This document shows, piece by piece, positions 1-7,416 of a stretch of DNA of 35,973 nucleotides; the first letter of the stretch is position 1, and every line of letters begins with the position of its first letter. Origin of the DNA: Tissierella creatinophila DSM 6911 (GTDB lineage: Bacteria; Bacillota; Clostridia; Tissierellales; Tissierellaceae); contig NZ_LTDM01000016.1 in NCBI RefSeq assembly GCF_001940565.1, positions 1-35,973 on the forward strand, given 5' to 3'. Made by a program: the position numbers and the translations under genes. The notes under the pieces were generated by a model. The model searched no databases and was not told the DNA's origin. It saw only the letters and a program-made list of their open reading frames with translations.

Positions 1-110
<110 letters not shown>

Positions 111-245
111 AAGTTTGAAAATAGCTCCGTTTATTTGCTGACTTGTTGCTTTTCTTTGACATTGACTGTCATGTTTTAAATCTATAATTCAAAGTATCTC
201 ACACTATTTAATTATCAAATGTTCAGTGTTGCTCTCTCGAGACAA
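111..245 (-). other. rRNA operon leader
   Basis: This is the stretch between the last rRNA promoter and the 16S 5' end. It contains an inverted repeat at 158-172 (TGACA-5 nt-TGTCA) and a looser one at about 202-229 (ACACT...AGTGT, containing CTGAACA on the minus strand). The position and the CTGAACA motif fit the rRNA processing stalk and antitermination leader of Firmicutes. The function is inferred from position. No open reading frame was seen here. Confidence 0.5.
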
Positions 246-252
246 CTTGTTT

Positions 253-281
253 AGTATATCATTTTTAAGGAAGCTTGTCAA
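253..281 (-). promoter_or_regulatory. rRNA promoter P4 (nearest 16S)
   Basis: On the minus strand: -35 TTGACA (281-276), 17-bp spacer, -10 TATACT (258-253). The A/T-rich run just upstream, AAAGATTTTAAAAAAGTA, matches the same place in the other three copies and looks like an UP element. It is the best match to the sigma-A consensus of the four tandem promoters and the closest to the 16S gene. Confidence 0.85.
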
Positions 282-349
282 TACTTTTTTAAAATCTTTT
301 TTAAAGTTTGTTTTGACTTTTCTGTCGTGCTCCTTAGCCGACTCTTACT

Positions 350-378
350 ATCTTACTATCTTTTTAAGGATAAGTCAA
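350..378 (-). promoter_or_regulatory. rRNA promoter P3
   Basis: On the minus strand: -35 TTGACT (378-373), 17-bp spacer, -10 TAAGAT (355-350). It is followed by GTCGGCTAAGG, a motif repeated in similar form after P1 and P2. The -10 is the weakest of the four. It lies 97 bp upstream of P4. Confidence 0.7.
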
Positions 379-437
379 TAGTTTTTTTAAATCTTTTTAA
401 ATTGTTTTGTTTGCCGTTTTCTTAACCGGCTTTTATT

Positions 438-466
438 ATAATACACTCTTTTGATTAAAATGTCAA
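438..466 (-). promoter_or_regulatory. rRNA promoter P2
   Basis: On the minus strand: -35 TTGACA (466-461), 17-bp spacer ending AAAAGAGTG, -10 TATTAT (443-438) running into AATAAAAG and then CCGGTTAAG. The spacer end and the -10 region are nearly identical to P1, so the two are clearly duplicates. It lies 88 bp upstream of P3. Confidence 0.85.
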
Positions 467-530
467 CTGTTTTTTAAAACTTTTTTATTTTCTTAAAGAA
501 AACTTTGTTTTGTCTTAGTCGACTTTTATT

Positions 531-559
531 ATAATACACTCTTTTTAACCTAAAGTCAA
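531..559 (-). promoter_or_regulatory. rRNA promoter P1 (most distal)
   Basis: On the minus strand: -35 TTGACT (559-554), 17-bp spacer ending AAAGAGTG, -10 TATTAT (536-531), then AATAAAAGTCGACTAAG. It is the outermost of four tandem copies, 93 bp before P2. Beyond it, 560-680 is plain AT-rich sequence in which I see no gene or signal. The whole 111-742 gap is therefore rRNA leader, four promoters, a blank stretch and one terminator. Confidence 0.82.
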
Positions 560-680
560 TACTATTTCCAAAACTTTTTAATTTATTTTATTCCCTTATC
601 AATAGAAGAGTATCCCCAAAGAACTATTATATATACATTTATTTATTTCATAACTTATAATTACATATCCCCTGGATAAA

Positions 681-731
681 AGAAAGCTTGCATCAGATAG
701 TGTATAAACTCTCATCTAATGTAAGCTTTCT
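681..731 (-). terminator. terminator of the TPR-protein operon
   Basis: Two 18-nt arms (681-698 and 714-731) pair with one mismatch and one wobble around a 15-nt loop. On the minus strand the hairpin is followed by TTTT. It begins 12 bp after the stop of the TPR gene. T-runs flank both sides, so it may work in both directions, but no plus-strand gene precedes it. Confidence 0.8.
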
Positions 732-742
732 TTTTAACTGTC

Positions 743-1864
743 TTAAATTTGTTCTTCTAACCATTTTATTTGTTCTGCTATACTATTGTCAGGATTTAAT
801 TCATAAGCCCGCTTAGCATCTTCTAATGCTTTTTCATATTCTTCTAAAACTGAATACATAAGACTTCTATTAAAAATAAGTTTATAATCTTCTTGATTGT
901 ACTTTAAGCCTTCAGTAAAAGTTGTTATAGCATTATATATCTCTCCTATATTGTAATATAAAACACCCAGGTCATTATATAAATCAGATTCTTCTACATT
1001 ATACTTTATAGCTGCATTAAAATATTCTATTGCAGATTCTGTTTGTCCAAGTCCATTATAACATTTTCCTATGAGGTAATTTACATTCCAACTTTCTTCA
1101 TGATTGGGTAATAACTTTAAAATAAAATCCAATGCTTTCTTATAATCACTATAGCTTATATAACTAATCGCAGTTTCAAAATTGACTTCATCTTTTATAA
1201 CATCTAATTCTTCTCTTATTTCTTCTTTTAAGAGTTCATCTGAACTAAACTTTAAAAATTTTCCCCATATAAGATCTGTCTTTATATATTGGCTAAGATA
1301 TCTATAATGATAACCTAATTTATAATATGCTAATGAATACTCCTTATCTATATCTAGTATCCTTTCAAAATTTAATGTAGAAAGTCTAAGAACCTCTTCT
1401 CCTCCATCTATATCTTCTTTCTCTAGTAAACTCTTACCTATTGTCTCAAGTACTATAGCATATTGAAATAGAGCTTTAACATGATCAGGATTTAAACTTA
1501 GCAATGCTCTAATACTTATAAGATTGGATTCTATATCTCCTTCTTTAAAAGAGTCCATAGCTTTAAATAGTATAACTTCCTCTATTTCAGGAGAAATTTT
1601 TCTTATAAGAATCTTATATTTATCTATATATGGAAAATCCGCATCACCTATTCCAAGCAAATAAATAATTCCATCTATAACTTTACTAAGATCTATCTCT
1701 TGATCATCTCTACCTTTCACCGCTTGGATCAAACTGTTTGTAAGTATAGGTAAGGGAATATCAACCATATCATAGACTTTATCTTTAAGTTGAGCATTAT
1801 TTTTTATCTGTATAAAACTTAAATCTTCTGTTTTTTTCTTTAACATTTTTGCAATGTAATCCAT
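743..1864 (-). CDS. TPR-repeat protein
   Basis: A soluble protein of about 373 residues built mostly of tetratricopeptide (TPR) repeats, which form a scaffold for protein-protein contacts. The clearest repeats are in the C-terminal third, with the usual pattern of small and aromatic residues: ESWNVNYLIGKCYNGLGQTE, then SDLYNDLGVLYYNIGEIYNA, then a third repeat ending ALEDAKRAYELNPDN. More degenerate repeats sit in the middle. No signal peptide or membrane helix is seen. The start is the ATG at 1864, eight to nine bases after AGGTG. The in-frame GTG at 1876 overlaps that ribosome site and is less likely. It is the last gene of a three-gene operon after a radical SAM protein and a membrane protein, and is followed by a hairpin terminator. 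The repeats show the fold only, not the partner. Confidence 0.85.
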   Translation of the reverse strand: MDYIAKMLKKKTEDLSFIQIKNNAQLKDKVYDMVDIPLPILTNSLIQAVKGRDDQEIDLSKVIDGIIYLLGIGDADFPYIDKYKILIRKISPEIEEVILFKAMDSFKEGDIESNLISIRALLSLNPDHVKALFQYAIVLETIGKSLLEKEDIDGGEEVLRLSTLNFERILDIDKEYSLAYYKLGYHYRYLSQYIKTDLIWGKFLKFSSDELLKEEIREELDVIKDEVNFETAISYISYSDYKKALDFILKLLPNHEESWNVNYLIGKCYNGLGQTESAIEYFNAAIKYNVEESDLYNDLGVLYYNIGEIYNAITTFTEGLKYNQEDYKLIFNRSLMYSVLEEYEKALEDAKRAYELNPDNSIAEQIKWLEEQI

Positions 1865-1881
1865 TTGTTTTATCACCTATT

Positions 1882-2634
1882 TTATATTTTTTTCATAAAC
1901 ATTCTTTTTCTTCTAGTACTAGTGCTAAGTATCTTATATAAATGTCCTCTATATATCATCATAAAAGAAAATACAATTTGACTTATTGCATACATAAGTA
2001 TATATAGTGGACTTTTAGCAAAGTTAAATGCTAAATGTGTATCAAATACATTTAAAAGTATATTTCCTGATATAAGGTATATGGAAATATAAAATACTGC
2101 ATTTGGAATTACCCAATTAAGCCAGTTTTCTTTTAAAAACTCTAAAGCATATAATATACTCTCCCATGCATCATAACTTTTTAAATAGATTGTTTCAGGT
2201 AATGCGTTTAAAGCTATACCCATTACAATATATATTGCAATGTCTAGATAATTGCCTAGTGGTCCAAGTACAGGAACAACCATCTGTAATAATAGACTTC
2301 CAAGATATCCTACAAAGAAAACCCCATAAATTTTCCTTACGTAATTAGTAAAGCCTTCTTTAAAATCATTAATAGTAAGTCTATTATAATTTACTATATT
2401 AAATAATAAATATAGGTAGTTTGATACTATACTACTCATAACTAAAGCAGAGGCTATTCCTGATAATATAAAAAGTGGACCTCTAAATACTATTCCTAAC
2501 AACCTATATAAAATCAAATTTATAACAGTATATACTATTGCTGTAAGTACAATCATCCAATTTTTCGCAAAACTTTTAACGCTCTTTTCTAATACGCTTT
2601 TATTTACATATATCATATCTTCTAAATAATCCAC
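1882..2634 (-). CDS. six-helix membrane protein of unknown function
   Basis: A 250-residue integral membrane protein that I do not recognise. Hydrophobic stretches at about residues 27-50, 53-80, 102-124, 128-148, 171-190 and 207-230 suggest six membrane helices. The C-terminus is short and basic (STSTRRKRMFMKKI) and, by the positive-inside rule, probably cytoplasmic. No catalytic motif is evident. The start is a GTG at 2634, seven bases after a perfect AGGAGG. The GTG follows the stop of the upstream radical SAM gene by one base, so the two are probably translationally coupled. The TPR gene starts 17 bp downstream. The tight packing suggests that membrane protein, TPR scaffold and radical SAM enzyme act together, but this is inference. 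Confidence 0.85.
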   Translation of the reverse strand: MDYLEDMIYVNKSVLEKSVKSFAKNWMIVLTAIVYTVINLILYRLLGIVFRGPLFILSGIASALVMSSIVSNYLYLLFNIVNYNRLTINDFKEGFTNYVRKIYGVFFVGYLGSLLLQMVVPVLGPLGNYLDIAIYIVMGIALNALPETIYLKSYDAWESILYALEFLKENWLNWVIPNAVFYISIYLISGNILLNVFDTHLAFNFAKSPLYILMYAISQIVFSFMMIYRGHLYKILSTSTRRKRMFMKKI

Positions 2635-2635
2635 A

Positions 2636-4399
2636 TTAATTCCTCCTTACTATATTTGTGATGTCATAAGTCTTGCATTGTACAATACTTCCATCTTTAT
2701 AGTCAAAAAGTATATGTACCTCTTTTAAGTTTTCTATAAGTTTAAAGTCATTAGATATTATTTTTAATACATCTATAGAAAAAGTGACTATGTTTACTTG
2801 GTTTATTACTTTTTTAGTAGGAATATCTTTATACCTTTCTAGAAAGGTATTTAAAAGTATATCATCTTTTAAAACCTCATGTATATTAAAATCATAATTA
2901 TTTTTCTCATCTTCAAATTTAAAAGGAAGTTTTGTGTTTTTATTATTAAAGATATAATCATATTTTAATAGATTATAAACTATTGTATTATCTTTAAATC
3001 TGTTTTCATTTATAAAGTTGAACAATATTTTATATAGTTTGTTTTTGCTATGTGATAATATATGATAGTTGTTTTCAGTCCAAAATTTCGAAAACATTTC
3101 ATAAAACTCAAATGGAGAACTATAGTAGTTAGATATTAGAAACTCAAGTGTATTCTTAAAATTCCCTTCATTATAGTATTTTTCCACTAAGTCTTCAATC
3201 GCTTTAAGCTTTAATATATCACTATAAGAGATAAAGTCATTTTCTAAGACTTCATATGTTGGTTCATCTATATATTTATATCCATATAGTTTTTCGCTCA
3301 ATCTTAATTCTGATCCTTTAAGCAGTTTTAAAAAACCTAATTGTAGTTTTTCTGGTTTTAGATCATACACATCATTAAAAGACCTTTTAAAACTACCGTA
3401 ATCTTCGTATGGTAGACCTGCAATTAAATCTAGATGTTGATGAATATTATTAAATGAGTTTATCTTTTTAGTAACTCTACCTAGAACTTCAAAGTCAGTA
3501 GTTCTACCTATAGCTTCTATAGTTTTTTTATTAGTAGACTGTACTCCTATTTCAAATTGAAATAGTCCTTCTTTTACTGTCTTTAGAAAGTTTAAAGTTT
3601 CATCATCTATTAGATGAGCTGTAACTTCAAAATGAAAGTTTATTTCCTTGGGGTCTTCTTTTATTAAGAACTCCATAATCTCTCTGGAATATTTTTTATT
3701 AGCATTAAATGTTCTATCTACAAACTTTACCTGCTTTACTTTCATCTCTATAAGATTTTTTAAATCTCTCTTTACTCTTTCAATATCAAAATATCTTACC
3801 CCTCTTATAGTAGAAGATAAACAAAACTTACATCCAAAGGGGCATCCTCTTGAACTTTCATAATAGACTATCTTATTTTTGAACTCATCTGTTGTTTTTT
3901 CATATGGAGATGGAATCTTATCTAAGTCGTTTATCAAAGGTCTTGGACTGTTTATCACTATTTCTCTGCCATCTCTATAGACTAGGCCTTCTATACCTTT
4001 ATAATCTTTAACTTCATTTTGATTTATCTCTACAAATTCCCTAAAAGTTTCTTCACCTTCACCATATATTAAGAAATCTATATAGTCATATTTTTCCATA
4101 ACCTCTTTCATATCGTAACTTACCTCTGGCCCTCCTAGGAAAATCTTTATCTCTGGCTTTACTATTTTTAATATCTCGCATACACGTAGTGTTTCTCTTA
4201 TATTCCATATATACACAGAAAAACCTATAATTTCTTTTTCAAGTTTATATATTTCTGAAGCAATAAAGTCGGTGCTCTGGTTTATTGTGAATTCAATTAT
4301 ATCTACGTCTTCTATATCTTCTACAAATCTTTGTAAATATCTAATTGCAAGGTTTGAATGTATATACTTTGAATTTAATGTTGTTAATAATGTTTTCAT
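2636..4399 (-). CDS. B12-binding-type radical SAM protein (DUF4080-like)
   Basis: A 587-residue radical SAM enzyme. The [4Fe-4S] motif CxxxCxxC is at residues 186-193 (RGCPFGCKFC). The N-terminal ~140 residues have the alternating layout of a cobalamin-binding domain (LLTTLNSKYIHSNLAIRYL, then FLGGPEVSY and IYGEGEETF), typical of the Fe-S oxidoreductases with N-terminal B12-binding folds. The ~200 residues after the barrel match what I recall as the DUF4080 C-terminal region. The substrate is unknown; relatives methylate or rearrange unactivated carbons. The start ATG has AGGTG five bases upstream. It is first in an operon with the membrane and TPR genes. A weak promoter candidate (TTGGAT-17-TAGATA) lies at 4471-4443, divergent from the small gene at 4519. 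Confidence 0.88.
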   Translation of the reverse strand: MKTLLTTLNSKYIHSNLAIRYLQRFVEDIEDVDIIEFTINQSTDFIASEIYKLEKEIIGFSVYIWNIRETLRVCEILKIVKPEIKIFLGGPEVSYDMKEVMEKYDYIDFLIYGEGEETFREFVEINQNEVKDYKGIEGLVYRDGREIVINSPRPLINDLDKIPSPYEKTTDEFKNKIVYYESSRGCPFGCKFCLSSTIRGVRYFDIERVKRDLKNLIEMKVKQVKFVDRTFNANKKYSREIMEFLIKEDPKEINFHFEVTAHLIDDETLNFLKTVKEGLFQFEIGVQSTNKKTIEAIGRTTDFEVLGRVTKKINSFNNIHQHLDLIAGLPYEDYGSFKRSFNDVYDLKPEKLQLGFLKLLKGSELRLSEKLYGYKYIDEPTYEVLENDFISYSDILKLKAIEDLVEKYYNEGNFKNTLEFLISNYYSSPFEFYEMFSKFWTENNYHILSHSKNKLYKILFNFINENRFKDNTIVYNLLKYDYIFNNKNTKLPFKFEDEKNNYDFNIHEVLKDDILLNTFLERYKDIPTKKVINQVNIVTFSIDVLKIISNDFKLIENLKEVHILFDYKDGSIVQCKTYDITNIVRRN

Positions 4400-4456
4400 G
4401 TTTTCACCTATTGTCTTTTATTTTAATTTTAATTTTTTTCTTTATCTATCTTCATA

Positions 4457-4485
4457 TTGATTCTTATCCAAAAAAAGGGTAGAAT
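4457..4485 (+). promoter_or_regulatory. promoter of the 68-residue protein gene
   Basis: TTGATT (4457-4462), 17-bp spacer, TAGAAT (4480-4485), 33 bp before the start codon of the plus-strand gene at 4519. It shares the divergent intergenic region with the radical SAM operon. Confidence 0.6.
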
Positions 4486-4518
4486 GTAATGTAGAACAAA
4501 AACGAAAGGGGTCATCAA

Positions 4519-4725
4519 ATGCAAGATTTTGACAAAATAACGATACAAGAAATGTCTAAGGAAGATATGTTACTTATTATACAAGCATTAGAATATACTG
4601 GCACTCATACAAAGATACAAGAATTCCTTGATTTAAGAGATAGCTTTATAGAAGAACTATCCTCACTTTCTGAAATTCCACAAGAAGACTTTTTAAATTT
4701 TTTAAAAAAAGAAACCCTATCTTAA
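4519..4725 (+). CDS. small acidic protein, unknown
   Basis: A 68-residue protein that I do not recognise. It is rich in Glu, Asp, Leu and Ile, predicted mostly helical, and has no membrane segment, cysteine or signal peptide. It is supported as a real gene by AAAGGGG eight bases before the ATG, by a promoter-like sequence at 4457-4485, and by filling the gap between two divergent or convergent genes almost exactly. Its stop codon overlaps the stop codon of the convergent gene at 4722. A weak inverted repeat (ACCCT...AGGGT) spans the stop codons, and no strong terminator is present. It could be a small regulatory or adaptor protein. Confidence 0.65.
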   Translation: MQDFDKITIQEMSKEDMLLIIQALEYTGTHTKIQEFLDLRDSFIEELSSLSEIPQEDFLNFLKKETLS

Positions 4726-5684
4726 TTGAAAGGGTCCCTTTTAAATAGATACATACCAGCTCTAGTTTTAATATAACAAGTTAAGGAATCATCCTTAACT
4801 TGCTTTTTTATAACTTTAGAACGATTTAGTAATGAGTGAAAAAACACTTCTCCCTCTTTAAACTTAAATACATCTGGAAGTATATACTCTTTTATCCTTA
4901 AATCATCAGGATTTATTCTACTCTTTCTTAATTTCATTACATATATAGATATTCTCTTATAAGAATCTTCAATGTCATAATCTATCTCTTTGCCTATACT
5001 TGCATTTTCTATTATATTCCCAATTGATCTTTGTGCATCTTCTCCATTTAAAACTTTTAATATATCTTGTAAATATTTAAACTTTCCTATGCTTACTCCA
5101 TGAAGAAGAGAGATAAGTGAGACTCTTATCCTTTCAAAGTTTACTTCAAAATTAATATCTGATTTTAAAACATCATATAAGTATAGATTCTTATATTTTG
5201 TTAGAAATTCTCTTTGTGAAATATTTATTACATACTGTTTTAAATTATCTAATATATTTTCCTCTTCTTCTATGATTAAAAATATACATCTACTTATGGC
5301 TAACCATTCTAAGAGAGATTCTATATCACCTGTAGTGTAGAGTATATTTTTAATCACTTCTTCTTCTATTACATCATAATCTTTGTTTGATAATATTAGA
5401 GGTAATATTCTAGTATAAATTGTTTTGTCTTTATATTTGAAATATATTTTTTCATCTATATCCGTTAAAAAGCATTTCTCTTCATCTATTTTATAATACT
5501 TTAGTAATGAAAGTTCTTCTTTAAATCTTTTATAATCTATTATATTTCCTATAAACGTACTACTAGGCATCAAAGATTTTATAGTTATCATTGAAAGTTG
5601 AGAAACAATAGTATGCTTTTTATTTTTTGTTTTATCTTCTAAAAAAATATTTAACAGAAACTTTTGTAAATCTAGTTTCAACAT
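4722..5684 (-). CDS. conserved-position protein of unknown function, downstream of argS
   Basis: A 320-residue protein that I do not recognise. The N-terminal ~100 residues are mixed. The rest looks helical and acidic, with runs such as LIIEEEENILDNLKQYVINI. No signal peptide, membrane helix, cysteine cluster or nucleotide-binding loop is visible, so it is probably cytoplasmic. The ATG start has TAGGAAA upstream and lies 9 bp after the argS stop, so it is very likely co-transcribed with argS and is the last gene of the zapA-U32-mutS2-argS operon. Its stop codon overlaps the stop of the convergent 68-residue gene. Function cannot be inferred from what I can see. Confidence 0.75.
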   Translation of the reverse strand: MLKLDLQKFLLNIFLEDKTKNKKHTIVSQLSMITIKSLMPSSTFIGNIIDYKRFKEELSLLKYYKIDEEKCFLTDIDEKIYFKYKDKTIYTRILPLILSNKDYDVIEEEVIKNILYTTGDIESLLEWLAISRCIFLIIEEEENILDNLKQYVINISQREFLTKYKNLYLYDVLKSDINFEVNFERIRVSLISLLHGVSIGKFKYLQDILKVLNGEDAQRSIGNIIENASIGKEIDYDIEDSYKRISIYVMKLRKSRINPDDLRIKEYILPDVFKFKEGEVFFHSLLNRSKVIKKQVKDDSLTCYIKTRAGMYLFKRDPFN

Positions 5685-5693
5685 TTTTATTTC

Positions 5694-7391
5694 CTACATT
5701 CTTTCTGGTGCTTCAATTCCAAGAAGGCTAAGTCCCGTCTTCAATACAATTTTAACTGAATATGTCAGACTCATTCTAGCTTTTTTAAGTTCCTCATCTT
5801 CTATTATTATAGGGCAAGCATTATAAAACTTATTAAAAGCTTTAGCTATTTCTACTAAATGTCTTGTTATAAAAAATGGCTCATCTTTTTCCATAGAATC
5901 TATTATCGTATCAGGGAAACCATATAATAATCTTATTATATTTATTTCTTCTTCTGATTTTAAAAGGCTATAATCCACTTCATCTTGTATTTTAAATCCA
6001 CCTTTTTCAAGTATAGAATTTGTCCTAGCATGAGTATACTGTACATATGGACCTGTTTCTCCTTCAAAGCTTAAAGTTTTATCCCATGAAAATACATAGT
6101 CTTTTATTCTTTGATTAAATAGTTCTTGAAATATTACAGCACCTATTCCTAATTGCTTTGATACTTTTTCTTTGTCTTCTAGATTAGGATTTCTCTCTTC
6201 TATTATATCCAAAGTCTTTTGAGTAGCAGTCTTTAAAACATCTTCTAAAAAGACAACTTTTCCCTTTCTAGTAGAAAGTGTACCATCTTCAAGACTTACC
6301 ATTCCAAAAGGTATGTGTACACAGTCTTTTATCCAATCATGACCCATAAGTTCTACTACCTTCATCCACTGTTTAAAGTGTAGGATTTGTTGAGAACCTA
6401 CTACATATATATTTTTATAAAAATCGTATCTCTCTTTTCTATAATCTGCTGCAGCTATATCTCTTGTAGCATAAAGAGTAGAGCCATCATTTTTCATAAT
6501 AAGAGCTGGTGGCATATCATCTCCTAGTTCTACTATAAAAGCTCCATCTGATTCTTTAAGTAAATCTTTTTCTCTTAATTCTTCTATAATCTTTGGCATT
6601 CTATCTGAATAATATGATTCTCCTTTAAAAGAATCAAACTTAATTCCAAGCATATCATAAACTTTATTAAATTCTTTTAGAGATATCTCACGAATCCATG
6701 TCCAAAGTTCTAATGCTTCTTCATTTTTATTTTCTAATTCTTTAAACCAATATCTTGCTTCTTCTCTAAGGTCTTCTTGAGTCTCCATTTCTTTGTTAAA
6801 TCTAACATATAGTTTTAATAATTCATTTATTGGATCTTTTTCTATTATTTCTCTATCTCCCCACTTTTTATAGGCAGAGATAAGCATACCAAACTGTGTA
6901 CCATAGTCACCTAAATGATTTATAGCTACTGTGTCAAATCCTAAAAACTTATATATCTTATAAAGTGAGTTTCCTATAACAGTAGTTCTGATATGACCTA
7001 TATGAAATGGTTTAGCTATATTAGGAGATGAAAACTCTACTATTACTGTTTTACCCTCTCCCATACTAGAACTTCCATACATTTCTCCTTCATTCTTTAT
7101 AGCTTCAAGGGTAGTATTGGCAAGCTTTTCTTTATTTATAAAAAAGTTAAGATAAGGTCCTGCATTTTCGATTTTTTGGAAATACTCTACTTCTCCAAAT
7201 TTATCTGAAAGCTCTTTTGCTATTATATTGGGAGCTTTTCTAAAGGCTCTAGCCAATTTAAAAACTGGAAAAGCATAATCTCCCATATCATAAGATGGCG
7301 GTATTTCTATAAGCGCATCTATTTCTTCCCTACTTAGCGAATCTACCTCAGCCTCAATTAAATTTATAACTTCTTCTTTAAAATTTATCAA
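5694..7391 (-). CDS. argS: arginyl-tRNA synthetase
   Basis: Charges tRNA-Arg with arginine; class I enzyme, cytoplasmic. The 565 residues fit the family (about 550-580). The N-terminal ~100 residues are the Arg-tRNA synthetase N domain. The HIGH motif is at residues 130-133 in the context SPNIAKPFHIGHIRTTVIGN. The KMSKS equivalent reads STRKGK, as is usual for this family. The C-terminal DALR anticodon-binding domain contains the motif FNKFYNACPI. The start is a TTG at 7391, seven bases after a perfect AGGAGG; no ATG or GTG fits this ribosome site. It lies 25 bp after mutS2 and 9 bp before the unknown gene at 4722. No T-box fits in the short gap, so it is probably expressed with the operon. 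Confidence 0.97.
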   Translation of the reverse strand: MINFKEEVINLIEAEVDSLSREEIDALIEIPPSYDMGDYAFPVFKLARAFRKAPNIIAKELSDKFGEVEYFQKIENAGPYLNFFINKEKLANTTLEAIKNEGEMYGSSSMGEGKTVIVEFSSPNIAKPFHIGHIRTTVIGNSLYKIYKFLGFDTVAINHLGDYGTQFGMLISAYKKWGDREIIEKDPINELLKLYVRFNKEMETQEDLREEARYWFKELENKNEEALELWTWIREISLKEFNKVYDMLGIKFDSFKGESYYSDRMPKIIEELREKDLLKESDGAFIVELGDDMPPALIMKNDGSTLYATRDIAAADYRKERYDFYKNIYVVGSQQILHFKQWMKVVELMGHDWIKDCVHIPFGMVSLEDGTLSTRKGKVVFLEDVLKTATQKTLDIIEERNPNLEDKEKVSKQLGIGAVIFQELFNQRIKDYVFSWDKTLSFEGETGPYVQYTHARTNSILEKGGFKIQDEVDYSLLKSEEEINIIRLLYGFPDTIIDSMEKDEPFFITRHLVEIAKAFNKFYNACPIIIEDEELKKARMSLTYSVKIVLKTGLSLLGIEAPERM

Positions 7392-7416
7392 TGTTTTTCC
7401 TCCTTAAATTTAAAAG

